A DNA stretch of 64,000 bases from Roridomyces roridus (lineage: Eukaryota > Basidiomycota > Agaricomycetes > Agaricales > Mycenaceae). Position 1 is the stretch's first letter. Each line of letters opens with the position of its first letter. Location: NCBI GenBank assembly GCA_029378245.1, contig JARKIF010000002.1, forward strand, positions 3,720,001-3,784,000, written 5' to 3'. The notes below the pieces were generated by a model. It made no database searches. It saw only the letters and a program-made list of their open reading frames with translations, and was not told where the DNA came from. Of this stretch, positions 45,678 through 56,126 are shown piece by piece. The translations under genes were made by a program, and so were the position numbers.

Positions 45678-46850
45678 GCGGGAGGGAAGGAGACCGAGAC
45701 GCTTATCTGATATTGCGCCACATTGAAAATTTTCGGCCGAAATAGCCGGTGATCCGATGAAAGCCCTTTGGTCTCGACCACTATGGCCTCGACTCGAAGA
45801 TGGCTCGACGAGTCGGAGTCTCAGCTTGGCCTCAGCCGGCCCAAACGACTTCCCCTCCGATTTCCACTTGCATCCCGAAGGTAGAAGTCCGACTTTCCCC
45901 ACTGTCGCAACGCAAGTACTAGTCCTCTTGGAGTACGCCTCTTTCTCGTCCTCAAGATCTATAAGCATTCATACTCCACAGAGACCGCGCCATTCTCTGC
46001 CTCGAAATTCCTCACTGCATCTTTCGCCGGCTGCACCGAAGTCAAAACGCCCTGAATTCCTCCTCCATTCTGAATCCTTTTTCCTCCTCGATGATTCATC
46101 TCGTCTCCTTCTTCAGGCAACTTAACAACCTTCAAATCCGCATACGTCCGTGCGAACCATCAGCCTTCGTAGAAGCAACCAGAGGGTTCCAGTCGTCGCT
46201 GGCGGTTCGACTGTTCCGTGAGCTAACGCACTGCGTTCCGACCCCTCGTGCACAGAGATTGTGTCTACCCTCGTGGACACGGGGGTCTGATGGGCTGTGG
46301 CTACCCTAGTGGAGGCACCGGTGGACGGGGGGTGAACGGAGCTAGGAAGGGAGAGACGGAGGGTGGACAGAGCCCTCAAAAACGACGTGCACTCAAGGAG
46401 CCAGAGGTCTGGCAGCGTGTGTCCACTTCGGTCTGTCCACGGGGCTAGACCGATGTCAATCAGTGATGGACCCAACGGGAAGGGCCTGGACACAGGGTGG
46501 ACGTCGGGTGCACTCAAGGAGCCACATGTCTGTGCACGGGGGTCGGGAACGCAGTGACGATCTAACGCTAGTCCTTGGGCTCCAGATCTTCGTAGTTTCC
46601 CTCCTCCTCCTCCTCCTCCTCCTCTTCCTGCTGCGGGGGAATAGACAGGGAAAAAAGGAACGAATACAGGAATGGAAAAAGGACCTCGAGGATTCAGTCA
46701 GTCAGACCTCCTGGAGTCGAACCGGGGTTTGGACGAGGTGATCAACATGCAGACGTCGGCAGGACGCAGCCAGTAATTTCTAGATCTGTGGCATTCACAT
46801 CAGGACACTTTCATTGAAATACGATCGAGAAGGGCGAAAAACAGGCATTT
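45678..46850. other. Intergenic with low-complexity repeats
   Basis: No gene supported. The word GTGCACTCAAGGAGCCA occurs twice (about 46,388 and 46,508). A (CTC)n microsatellite of about nine units lies at 46,599-46,625. A minus-strand T-arm-like motif (GGAGTCGAACCGGGG) is at about 46,710. Confidence 0.45.
46599..46625. repeat. (CTC)n microsatellite
   Basis: About nine uninterrupted CTC/CCT triplets outside any gene. Confidence 0.85.
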
Positions 46851-47414
46851 ACAGTAGAGTTGCTCATATGGAATATTGTCGGGAGGGGTCTGAAGGCTAT
46901 TCCATATGACGGTTATTCCACATGGAATATATGTATTATTTTTTGAATTATTTAGTTTAATTTTCATAAGGTCAAAAGTAGTCTCGAAATAGGGAACAGC
47001 GTCCAGTCCCGTGCCATTCTGATGCTGAGACTGACCCAAGCACATACCACATTTGCAATACAGCCTTATACGGGCCCACGGTCTTCCCATCAACAGGATC
47101 AGTATGTGATGGGGTCGCGGAACTGGGATCAAACGAGCTATTAGCGAGAGACAATGGCCACAATGAGCCTCAGGAGTGACAAAGTTGATTGTTATCAGTG
47201 AACAATACTGGATTTCAACCTCCGGATCACTCAAACACGCTTATTTTGCCATTTTCGGCGACCGCAACGTGGAATAATGGGACCGGCAGCTTATTCCATA
47301 TTCCAGAAGGCGGTGAGTGGAATATTTGGCTGCTCTCGACCCGGGAGCACCCCAAATCCTATTCCATACCACGGATATTCCACATGATATTATTCCACAA
47401 GACCGACTCTACTG
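46851..47414. mobile_element. 564-bp MITE, Tc1/mariner-pogo type
   Basis: Ends are inverted repeats: left CAGTAGAGTTGCTCATATGGAATA, right (reverse complement) CAGTAGAGTCGGTCTTGTGGAATA, with a TA on each side (46849-46850 and 47415-47416). A TA target duplication and a CAGTAGA terminus are typical of Tc1/mariner elements of the pogo/Tigger type. Internally, words such as TTCCATATGGAATA and TTCCACATGGAATA recur as further palindromes. No transposase frame is present, so it is non-autonomous. Confidence 0.75.
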
Positions 47415-47434
47415 TACTTATGTTTAAAACATGG

Positions 47435-47620
47435 CCAAACCCGGAGTCGAACCGGGACCGTGCCGCCACGTCGGCTACGTGCTGGTCGCGTTCAGGTTAA
47501 GTAGTATCATTGAGATGGTGGGCTCGGAGGTGAGGTGAAGGACTTTGGGGCTCTGATGGGTCGGACTTGAACTATGGTTGAATTTTGCTGGTTCCCGGGT
47601 CCCGGGGTTCGACGTTCTGC
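47435..47620. repeat. tRNA-like repeat, copy A
   Basis: Minus-strand T-arm CCCGG-TTCGACT-CCGGG (perfect stem) at about 47,440-47,456. It is followed on the plus strand by a body containing GAGGTGAAGGACTTTGGGG and ending GGGGTTCGACGTTCT near 47,617. The body matches copy C (48,185-48,365). It lies 20 bp beyond the MITE. Confidence 0.55.
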
Positions 47621-47744
47621 CCAAATACTTGGAATCGCTAGTCGCTACGTGGCTCAAATGAAGCTTGGCTGGTGGGACACTGAGTGGATCAAGGACCAAG
47701 CTCGGAGTATCAATTGCAGGGGATAGAAAGGTCGGACAGCTGCA

Positions 47745-47880
47745 AGGGGGTGGCTTTCAGGTCATTGTATGTTTTATACAATTGAGATCTTTGACTTGAT
47801 TTGTTGTGCCTCGAGTGGGTCTGAGTCGGACTGACTTCCATAGTTCGATTGTATTCCCGCGGTTCGATGTCTTTGGCCGA
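47745..47880. repeat. tRNA-like repeat body, copy B (headless)
   Basis: Shares with copies A and C the words CTTTCAGGTCATTGTA, GGGTCTGAGTCGGACT and TTCCCGCGGTTCGATGTCTT, in the same order and spacing, but lacks the T-arm head. Confidence 0.5.
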
Positions 47881-48184
47881 TACTTATATTAGTGCTTCGT
47901 GCAGGATCGGTCTAGTGGGTCCTAGTGCCACTGAAATGCTAGTGCAACTGCAATTATGAAGCTGCTAGTAGAATCTGCGCGGGATAAAAGGACATTGTGA
48001 GGGAATAAGAACAAGATTGATCCGACTTGAGGATGGTTGCTTTTTGCTTTCTCACGGCTCGAGTTGCTTCGTGCAGGATAGACTGCCGCCGATGACCTAA
48101 GACTCGGCTGCTCCGGCTGAATGGATGAGCATGTACACATCATTTGCGCGGGATAAAAAGGGCGCTCAGAGGGGCACATTGAAA

Positions 48185-48261
48185 GGCCTGACCCAGACTC
48201 GAACCGGGACGTTACTCATCGTCAGCACACATTGACGCCGCGAGCCGCTCACTTTCAGGCC
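48185..48261 (-). repeat. 77-nt tRNA-like sequence (head of repeat copy C)
   Basis: Read on the minus strand it starts GGCCTGA and ends TCAGGCC, a perfect 7-bp acceptor-type stem. It has a T-arm CCCGG-TTCGAGT-CTGGG (one G-T pair) and an anticodon-type stem CGTCA/TGACG. The anticodon loop is 8 nt instead of 7, the D-arm cannot be folded and no TTTT terminator follows, so a working tRNA is unlikely. The body of copy C continues to about 48,365. Confidence 0.5.
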
Positions 48262-48707
48262 AATGTAATGGAGATCCTTGATTCGCAGTTGTGGTGAAAG
48301 GATTTGTGGGTCCAATCGCTCATGGTTCAGTTTGTCTTGTTCCCACGGTTCGACGTCTTCTGCTGGAACCGGTTGGCTGAGCAATCACCGTACACCCTGC
48401 ACGTCTCAGCGGAGCCACAGCCAAATTGCTGTCTGTGTCTTCAAATGCACTCACCAGACAAGTATCGGGCTTATGTGTCGGATATCCGCTTGTTCTGCCG
48501 GTCCGAAACTTATAGGATCTGATGCCTTGATCTCGGTGTCATGTCTTCATGCCCGAAGACACAAGCACGGCGCGCCCCGCAGCAATAAATTGAATATATT
48601 AATAGTACGCGCTATCGGCTGCAAGCTGGCCGGACCCTGAATTTGACCTGATTCAGATTTGCTCGGATCCGTCGGGTGTCAACATATCTGACACCATCCT
48701 CCGAAGG

Positions 48708-48715
48708 TATTTAAA
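48708..48715 (+). promoter_or_regulatory. TATA-like box of the epoxide hydrolase gene
   Basis: TATTTAAA in AGGTATTTAAACAATC, 45 bp before the ATG at 48761. Confidence 0.6.
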
Positions 48716-48760
48716 CAATCTCAGTCTAGACACCACACTCGCACTCCTGTTTGATAAACG

Positions 48761-49949
48761 ATGGAACTCTCCTCCCTCCCCGGCTTAGATCCCAAAATCC
48801 AGTCTCGCACCCTGCGGATCAATGACCTCGATATGCACTTGCTTCAAGCTGGCAATCCCGACGCTCCGCTTGTGATTCTGTTACACGGCTTTCCGGAGCT
48901 TGCCTAGTGTGTTTCGCACACGCTTCTCTGATTCCGCTTACCTATGGAACAGCTCCTGGCGTAAAATCATCGGTCCTCTGGCCGCAGCAGGTTACCACGT
49001 CGTCGCTCCCGATCAGCGAGGCTACGGACGGACTCGACTTGCGGGAAAGGAAGATGCCACGGCGTACGGAGACGACCTCAGCTCCTGGCGGACAAGCAAC
49101 CTCGTAAAAGACATCGTCACCCTCGTGCACACGCTCGGCTTCACCTCCGTCTCTGCCGTCATTGGCCACGACTCTGGTTCGATCATAGCGGGGTGGTGCT
49201 CGCTCATCCGTCCCGACATGTTCAAATCTGTCGTGATGATGAGCGCGCCATTTACGGGCCCGCCTGCACCCAAGTTTCCCAACGCGCCACCTGCTCCAGA
49301 CGTGCTCAAACTCGTCGCATCCCTGGCCTCCCTCTCCCCTCCACGGAAGCACTGCATGCTATACTACTGCACGCCTACTGCCAACACCGATATGCTCATT
49401 GCCCCGGAAGGTCTCCACGCGTTCCTACGCGCCTATTACCACGTCAAGAGCACCGACTGGCTCCCGAACGGCGAACCTCACCCACTCCCGCTGAGCCCTT
49501 CCGGACTCGCTGAGCTTCCTCGTTACTACGTCATGCTCAAAGACGAGACGATGCCGCAGGCCGTGAGCTCCGATGCGCCTTCTCCGGAAGAGATTGCCGC
49601 GAACCAGTGGCTTACCGAGTCCGAATTGGGAGTGTATGTATCGGAATTCACGCGCACGGGCTTTCAGGGTGGGTTGAACTTTTATCGCGCGTTGTTCAAC
49701 CCTGCGTGGGCAGGGGACGGCGAGCTGTTTGCAGGCAAGCAGATTGAGGTGCCTGCGTTGTTCATTTCGGGGAAGCAGGATTGGGGGACGTATCAGCTCC
49801 CTGGGGCTGTGGATGTTATGAAGCACAGGGCGTGTAAGAATATGGAGGATATTGCGTTGATTGAAGGGGCGGGGCATTGGGTACAGCAGGAGCAGAGTGA
49901 GAAAGTTGTTGAGCAGTTGTTGGGATTCTTGGGAAGGCACGGGAAGTGA
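48761..49949 (+). CDS. Epoxide hydrolase, alpha/beta-hydrolase fold, 380 aa
   Basis: Two exons, 48761-48906 and 48953-49949, joined over a 46-nt intron. Joining gives the expected HGFPELAYSWRKII, with HGFPE as the HGxP oxyanion motif. The nucleophile elbow is GHDSGS with Asp as nucleophile (an Asp rather than Ser marks epoxide or haloalkane hydrolases). The acid is probably the Asp of SGKQDWG and the histidine is in GAGHWVQ. Further family motifs are DQRGYGRT and the lid region after residue 180. No signal peptide; probably cytosolic. It would open epoxides to diols, for detoxification or metabolite processing. Length is normal for the family (about 320-400). Neighbours give no pathway clue. 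Confidence 0.9.
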
Positions 49950-50004
49950 GATAAGAGTGTACTATAGCACAAAAATAAATAGATTGGTTGTATATTCCTG
50001 CGCA

Positions 50005-50060
50005 ATGACCCAAGCTGGAGTCGAACCAGCCGCCTGTAGCATCAGTTGATCCACAAGCTC
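50005..50060 (-). repeat. tRNA-like T-arm remnant after the epoxide hydrolase
   Basis: GCTGG-TTCGACT-CCAGC on the minus strand at about 50,009-50,025, a perfect stem, about 60 bp past the stop codon and so probably in the 3' untranslated region. The rest of a cloverleaf is missing. Confidence 0.5.
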
Positions 50061-50529
50061 AATCCGAGGGCACATGTTTCTGCATATGATTCAACCTTCC
50101 GCTCTCGGATTTATACAGTGTAGAAAGAAGGAGGTAACGTTGCAAGCACAGTTTCCCATGGTTGAAAATATTGAACTGATCTTGCATGTAAATAAAAGTA
50201 TGTGACTGCCATATTCCTTGGGATTTGCGAAGCTCAGAGCTCTGGAAAGCTAAAAAGCTGTGGTCGACATATGTGAATACCCTGACCCTGAATCGAACGC
50301 AATCAAGGCTGAGGGGAATGTTGAAACGGGTGCGATGCTGAGGGATCAAGTTGCAAGTACTCAAAGATAACCATCGTCATTCAATAGAGCCATTGTTTTA
50401 TTCAGCCACGGACATTCAGGGGAAATATGTAGGCAACTGTGCAACCGGGCCGGAGATAAGATTGCCATCGTTCGGCCGCCGCGAAATGACTCGCAACAAT
50501 CACCGCCACATCAGATCCGCAGCACTCCC

Positions 50530-50537
50530 TATATAAA
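50530..50537 (+). promoter_or_regulatory. TATA box before the Gypsy-derived frame
   Basis: TATATAAA in CCCTATATAAACCCC, 39 bp before the ATG at 50576. Confidence 0.6.
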
Positions 50538-50575
50538 CCCCACTCCCTGGAAACGCCAAGCAATCCCCCACCATC

Positions 50576-51568
50576 ATGCCTGCTTGTGTGTCCTCGCGCG
50601 GTGCCTTTGAGCCCGTGTTGCAGCGTAAAGCTGATAGAGTCCCTCGGACTGTGAACCCGAGTCGAGCACCCGCCCACGAGGCCGAGTGGCTGCAGGAGGT
50701 GTCGTCGAAGCTTGATCGGCTTGTCAAGGCTGGTCGAGTGGAGGTAGACGCCGACCACCGCTGCGAAGCGCCTGGGGTGATTCCCCACGGACATTGTTCA
50801 TCCTGCGGGCTTGGGCACAGTGAGTCGCTGGAAACGGCAGACACTGAAATTCCGGGAGCGGGAGCGCATGTGACGACGTCGAAAGACGCTCTGCGCCTGA
50901 ATGCGGCGGATGAAGTTGTGAGGCCCAGTTTGTCGGAGGTTGTGGCCGGCTTCTGTTCGCAGGATGCTGCTGTCGACGTCGAGAACTGTCGCGATATTTA
51001 CGAGTACCATAAAATGTATACCAAATTTATTCAGTGCACACGAGACGAAATCGGTGGCAGTCGATACGATCCGCACATGAACCCCGTTGGCCACCTGGCG
51101 GCTGTGCGGCACGGGTTGGCGCAGTTGGGTTTAGAAGACTGCCTTCGGCAACGCATGAAAGCTCTTGCTGAGTGCAATGAAATACCCGATGTGAATGAGT
51201 TATTCGATGCCGCTGATTTTATTCTGCTACAAGCCGACAACGCACTGACTGAATTCGTGTATTCGAGGCCGTGCGGCAGAAATTTGTCTGAGGTGCGTGC
51301 GTTTCTCGCCCGCTTTGCATTCTTCAGACGATTCATTCCGAATTATGCGTTGATCGTGCGTCCGCTGCTAACTCTCACCAAGAAAGGCGTGCCATTCGAG
51401 TTTGGTGAAGCTCAGAGGAAGGCGGAGGATCATTATAAGCTGGCTATGATCAAGTGTTACAGCGAGGGTTGGGAGGTTCGGCCTGCTAAATTCACGTCTG
51501 TGGTCGTCGATGCTGATGCCTCGTTGGTCACTGGTGGGTCCTCGAGCAAGGAAGGGGGGAGCTGTTGA
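50576..51568 (+). CDS. Open frame derived from Ty3/Gypsy reverse transcriptase/RNase H, 330 aa
   Basis: A single uninterrupted frame. Residues about 235-290 read LSEVRAFLARFAFFRRFIPN and LIVRPLLTLTKKGVPFEF, which is the RT thumb-to-RNase H connection of Ty3/Gypsy polyproteins. Then VVVDADASLVTGG resembles the first RNase H strand with its catalytic Asp. The upstream ~230 residues contain no RT catalytic YxDD motif and do not look like Gag or protease, so most of the polymerase is gone or replaced. No LTRs were found nearby. The frame is intact for 331 codons and sits behind a TATA box, so it may be an expressed, possibly co-opted remnant. A decayed retroelement with a chance open frame is the alternative. 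Confidence 0.6.
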   Translation: MPACVSSRGAFEPVLQRKADRVPRTVNPSRAPAHEAEWLQEVSSKLDRLVKAGRVEVDADHRCEAPGVIPHGHCSSCGLGHSESLETADTEIPGAGAHVTTSKDALRLNAADEVVRPSLSEVVAGFCSQDAAVDVENCRDIYEYHKMYTKFIQCTRDEIGGSRYDPHMNPVGHLAAVRHGLAQLGLEDCLRQRMKALAECNEIPDVNELFDAADFILLQADNALTEFVYSRPCGRNLSEVRAFLARFAFFRRFIPNYALIVRPLLTLTKKGVPFEFGEAQRKAEDHYKLAMIKCYSEGWEVRPAKFTSVVVDADASLVTGGSSSKEGGSC

Positions 51569-52147
51569 TTCAGATTGCGGAGGTGGAGTTCTTGAGTCTT
51601 TTTCTTGTGGTTTTACTGATTCAGTGACTGTAACGATAGATCTTTCGATTTATCTTGTTGTGTGGCTGTTCTATCGTAATACATGAAATATTTCTTCATA
51701 AACCTCTTCTCCGCCGTGGGTTCGCCGTGGGATTCATTCAACTTGCTTCCAAGTTGAGCATCCAGCCTTTCCCTCCAGGAAATCAGACTTGGGCTTTGGT
51801 TCCTTTGACCAAAACAGATGTACAGACAAGGTCTCGAACCGGAGTCGAACCGAATCCGAGGGACCACACCCACACACGGCACAGTTAGGGATATTCTTCT
51901 AAGTCTTTATCGTGTGCTGTTGTACATACAATCCAAGGTATCATTTTGTAGGAGGTCCAACGGTGAGGTTACAACGACACTTGTATAGTCTCCTTCATGC
52001 GCCCCTATTTATTGCTAGTCGTTGTCTCACTGTGACCAGCAACAAATTCCTCGCCTGGGAGTCCTCCCCAAGGCTCATTCAATAATCTGAAAACACAACT
52101 GATGGTGAGTACCTCGGTAGATAAAACTGCACTTACGACTTGAACGA
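51569..52147. other. Intergenic with a T-arm-like motif
   Basis: No gene seen. The only notable content is a minus-strand T-arm-like motif (CCGGAGTCGAACCGAA) at about 51,840-51,856. Confidence 0.4.
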
Positions 52148-52489
52148 CTAAACTCGCACCGGCATGCGCGCATTGCGCTGCATGGGTGGACATATCGGCA
52201 GAGCGACCCTGCGTCCCCTCGAGGAGGACTCGGGCATCTTCATCGCAGCCCGCTGGACGGGTAATTCGAGAGCCTCGAGCAGGCCGATGAGCTCATCATC
52301 GACCTCGTTAGGCTCGATAGGAGAGGAGGAAGCAACCGTAAGCCGCTCGACGGGCAAATCGAGGGCGTCCATCAGACTGAGGAGTCGTGTCTCCTGGCGT
52401 TCGAGGGAGTGAACGCTGGCCGTGCTTTGGGTGGCGGTGACCCAGACGCAGGTGTCCTGGTTGGCAACGCCGAGGCGGGTGTATGCCAT
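52148..52489 (-). CDS. Small hypothetical protein with internal duplication, 113 aa
   Basis: Starts at ATG 52489 (MAYTRLGVANQDTCVW). Two related helical segments occur, LLSLMDALDLPVERL and LIGLLEALELPVQRA, about 27 residues apart, each followed by Ser/Glu-rich sequence. The tail is Arg-rich with a CPPM motif. No signal peptide. Family unknown. The duplication and ordinary codon use favour a real gene; the short length argues for caution. The frame is open further upstream to 52588, but the sequence before the chosen ATG is Thr/Ser-rich without other support. Confidence 0.5.
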   Translation of the reverse strand: MAYTRLGVANQDTCVWVTATQSTASVHSLERQETRLLSLMDALDLPVERLTVASSSPIEPNEVDDELIGLLEALELPVQRAAMKMPESSSRGRRVALPICPPMQRNARMPVRV

Positions 52490-53368
52490 TTTGTGTAGTA
52501 GCGGGCTGGTTAAGAGAGGAGTTTTGGTGATGGTGGTGGTTTGAGTGCAAGCTGGACGAATGTCTGAGGATTTGGGTAAGAAACCCATGAGTTCTTATAG
52601 GGAAGTTTGAGACAGGGGGCGGAAGGAAAGTGTTCCGCGGGAGCATCCGCGCGCCCCGTGTCAGTGAGACAACCACAGCCTCGATAGAGTGAATTTTGGG
52701 AATGTTTCTGTCTGCGTGGACTTAACTTCAGAGCGTGGTGGCTGCAGCGGCCGAGATCTCCGATTTCGTGATTACCGATCAAATCATAACACGACCATCG
52801 TAAAGGGCTTTTGCCCTTGACCACGACGGCCTCAAAGCCGCAACGCTCATTCCGCACAGGACTTCCCACGTCCTCCTCCCGAGCGGGAAGGTCTGAGACT
52901 CCAAGCTCCCTCGATAGTTCCTCGACGGACCCGGCTGTAATCGCCCAGCGACAAACCAGAGACACGTGTCCGCCACTTCCCTTTATCCCGAAGATCTCTC
53001 AACGAAGGAGGGCTGGATTTGGTGGACTTGGGATTTGTCGTGGAGCTGGGAGGTGCGTCTTCCTTCATCGTCACCATCTACCCTCTATCGCGCGGAACGC
53101 TGGCCTCACGAGGCGTGGGCGACACTACATGGTATCGGCACTACACCCCAGTGATTTTCGCCCGGGTCAGTCCGATTCACGCGTTAGTGCACCTCCATAG
53201 TCCCTCCACTAAGCGCTACCCGTCCCAACTGGTGCTCGCGCCAGAGCTGAGCGGGGCCTTGTAGGGCAACCCCCGTCATCCGTCCCCCAGCACGGACTCG
53301 TGTCTGCCACCGACTTCGGGTACTCGCCCATCAAATGGCCGGGGTATCTCAACGTGCGGCTGCGCGGT

Positions 53369-53410
53369 GGGCCGGATGACGAGGATCATTTGATCCTCGT
53401 CATCGGGCCC
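53369..53410. other. Long near-perfect hairpin, 19-bp stem
   Basis: GATGACGAGGATCA and its exact reverse complement are separated by TT. Outside a single G/G mismatch the stem continues for five more pairs (GGGCC/GGCCC). No T-run follows, so it is not a typical terminator. Role unknown. Confidence 0.75.
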
Positions 53411-54126
53411 ATTGGCGGGTAGCGTGGAGGGGCATGTGCGTATGAGGAGGGTGATGGACTACGGACGGTGGAGGATCTTGCCTTCCTTCAGTGCACTCTG
53501 CGGCACGTGTCGTCCATTCGACGCGCAACTCGATTCAGACTATTCTGAGGCCGTCGCGGCTCAGATCTAATTTTTTGCTCTTTTTGACTCTTCGGAGTAG
53601 TGTGCAAGTTGTCTGTGGGATGCTCGCCGTGCGTCTCATTCTTCTTTAGAATACCGTGTTCTTACTCCAGCTGCAGGTGGCTTGGTCGTCGATTGGATAC
53701 TTCCTTTCCGTCCGTGTACTAGAACTTTCGTCAATTTATCTACGAATTCACCAGCGACTCTTGCCCATGAATCCCCCTCTTGTCGTTTGTTGGACTTGCA
53801 GAGCTCAAGCCTCAGTCACGTCTGTCTCTTCTCTGTGTGCGGGTGACTGCCGGTTTGCATCGGAGGTTCGATCCCTCGAGGCAGCATCAATGGCTAAGTA
53901 GGAGCGGTGTTGTGTCTTTTTTCTTTGTCTGAATTGTAAGCGATCGTGACTACCGGAAACCTCCCCGGTATGTCCGGTCAGCGCTTGTTCCATTCTCGCT
54001 TTGACCATGCTCCGACAGCTCTCTGGGTCACAGCGTCCTGATACGGCCAATATACGGCCCGAACATTGTCCATGCTACGGTCCAAGGCCAACGCTTGGGT
54101 CGTGCTTGGGCCCACCCATTGCCACA

Positions 54127-54134
54127 TATAAATA
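54127..54134 (+). promoter_or_regulatory. TATA box of the MYND-finger gene
   Basis: TATAAATA in CACATATAAATAAGTC, 58 bp before the ATG at 54192. Confidence 0.6.
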
Positions 54135-54191
54135 AGTCACAAGGCGAGCCAGGACTACGCTACCTCTTTCACTTTCCACACCCCTTCTTCG

Positions 54192-56059
54192 ATGGCACAA
54201 AACACGCAGTACCGAGACATTCTGCGCAAAGTGAGGGCTGCACCAAAGAGGGTAAGTTCTCTTGTTCTCCTCATCATACTATGTCTGATTTGCCACCACA
54301 GTTCATTTCAGCAGCACGCCACCAGAATCCTCAAGGTCTCGCTGCATTGACGGATCTTGCGAAGGTGTGGACACATGTTCCTCGAATGATGGAACAGGGA
54401 ATCATCGACATGTTTCTCTCCCATCTTCGTGAGGAGCTCGCCCCGTCCTCTACTCGCGAGTGGCACGACGATGTTGAATTTGCGCAATTGTCGTTGAGGG
54501 CGCTCACGGAGATGGACAAGCTGTTCAATGACCCTAGATACGACACGCAGACTCGCGCCTTCGTCGCTGGCTGGCCCGGAATGGTCAAGTGGTCTGAATA
54601 CATCTACGACGTGCGCCAGCAGGCAGCCTCTTCCGTGAAAGAGCGAATCGCATACTTGATCGAAATTGTTCCGCTCTTCCTTCGCTTTTCACAAGTGTCG
54701 ACGTTCCTACCCACTATGTGGGACACTCCAGGTACCGTCGAGCTCTTCACCAAACTGTGGATTCGAGAGTCTGAAGGCGTCGGAAAGCTCGAGGGTGCAA
54801 TCATGAACACGATCGACATGATTCTACGGCACTGCGCAGCGCAGGGGAGGATGGACGCTCACGATATGATACTCACCGCTGTGGCCGGAGACGCTGACTC
54901 TTTCGTCCAACTCGTTTTACGGCGCATGCGCAAGGTCACCAAACGTCTCGACAAGAATCTCGAGAAATCGGGCACAATCGCCGGTTACATCAACATACTC
55001 ATGGCCCTCTGCTACCCCGACACGCACCCTTTCCGACGTGCCGTTTTCGACGCGGGCGCTATACCGAGTGTGACCCGCATCTTTGTCGCATTATCCCGCA
55101 CCATTTCCTCCAATTCACCAGAAATTCAGGTCGTACTCCTGGCCTCCTGCATCCCCTTCGTCTTGGGCTACCTCGAATGGGACGGCTATACCGGTGTTGT
55201 GCGCGCGATGAAGATGGGCGTTCTCCAGGCCTTGCTTGATGGCAGTCCCGTGTTCCCGCGGATGCCGAAAGAGATCGTAGATGCGGCGCTGGAGTGTGTA
55301 CGTGACATGCTACCGCCGTATGCCGTGTATCGCTCTTTTGTCGACGCAGTCGCCCCCTTCCTCAAGGACAGGGAGCAAGAGAAGGTCTCTGCGCTGCCGG
55401 CGGCGTTGACCCCGTTTTGGTCTAAACTGGCTGAGAGAGTACATGTGCTCGGGCAAACCGACGATGAGGTGACTAGGTGTGATAATTTTCAGGTGCGTTA
55501 CACTTTCTTTCTATTTTGAACCGGCGCTAACACGATGGTTAGTGTCAGCACCTCGATACAACTTTCAAGATATGCGGCGGCTGCCAAGTCGTGTGTTACT
55601 GTTCCCGCGAATGCCAGAAAGCCGACTGGAAGCAAGGTCACCGATCCGTGTGCGAGTTCATCAAAGTGGATACTCCGCTAGGTGCGTAGCTTGTCATTCG
55701 TCCTGGCCGCTGCGACTAACACTATCATCTCAGGACATCGAGACAGAATCGACCAGTCGAGGATCCAAACCCTCGCGCAGAAGATCGTCCATCTCAACTC
55801 TGCGACCTTCCACGCGATCGCAGACCGCGACTTTCCCGACACGCCCCGCAACGAGCTCGTGCCGTGCATCGACTTGAGCCGCGTGCCCGAGGTGTTGAGC
55901 GTCCGGACCTTCGACGAGGCGATCGGCGGGCGCATTCGGCCTACAGCGGATTGGTACCGTTCGCATGGGATCACTTCTGTTCTGTGTTTGAGGAAGGATG
56001 GCTCTCAGTTTCGTGAGATGTGGCTCCCAGCTGCGAGCGAGAATTTTTGGGAGGTTTAG
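54192..56059 (+). CDS. MYND-type zinc finger protein, 571 aa
   Basis: Four exons (54192-54251, 54302-55492, 55543-55681, 55734-56059) sum to 572 codons. The N-terminal ~410 residues are alpha-helical and unassigned. The MYND finger is at about 415-455, made by joining exons 2 and 3: CDNFQCQHLD, KICGGCQVVCYCSRECQKA, DWKQGHRSVC. All expected Cys/His zinc ligands are present. MYND fingers bind proline-rich peptides and are very numerous in agaricomycetes. The C-terminal ~110 residues contain a short hydrophobic strand region and DRDFPDTPRNELV. The first exon encodes only 20 residues (MAQNTQYRDILRKVRAAPKR). Convergent with the carboxylesterase, with 67 bp between stops. Confidence 0.85.
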
Positions 56060-56126
56060 AGTCTCAGTGAGGGTAGCATCTAGTATGAGGTATGATTTAT
56101 GACCATGAATGTATGTCTTCCGACCA

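Larger units (their letters stand above)
52490..54191. other. Intergenic, no confident gene
   Basis: Several short open frames on both strands without recognisable content. Holds a strong hairpin at 53369-53410 (separate entry) and the TATA box of the next gene. Confidence 0.4.

Noticed and set aside
46122..46517. A 131-codon minus-strand open frame
   Set aside because: It overlaps a region with repeated words (GTGCACTCAAGGAGCCA), is Ser/Thr/Pro-rich without domain features and has no splice continuation.
48185..48261. A functional nuclear tRNA gene
   Set aside because: Acceptor and T stems are good, but the anticodon loop is 8 nt, the D-arm does not fold and there is no Pol III terminator. 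The body beyond it is shared with two neighbours, so a repeat is more likely.
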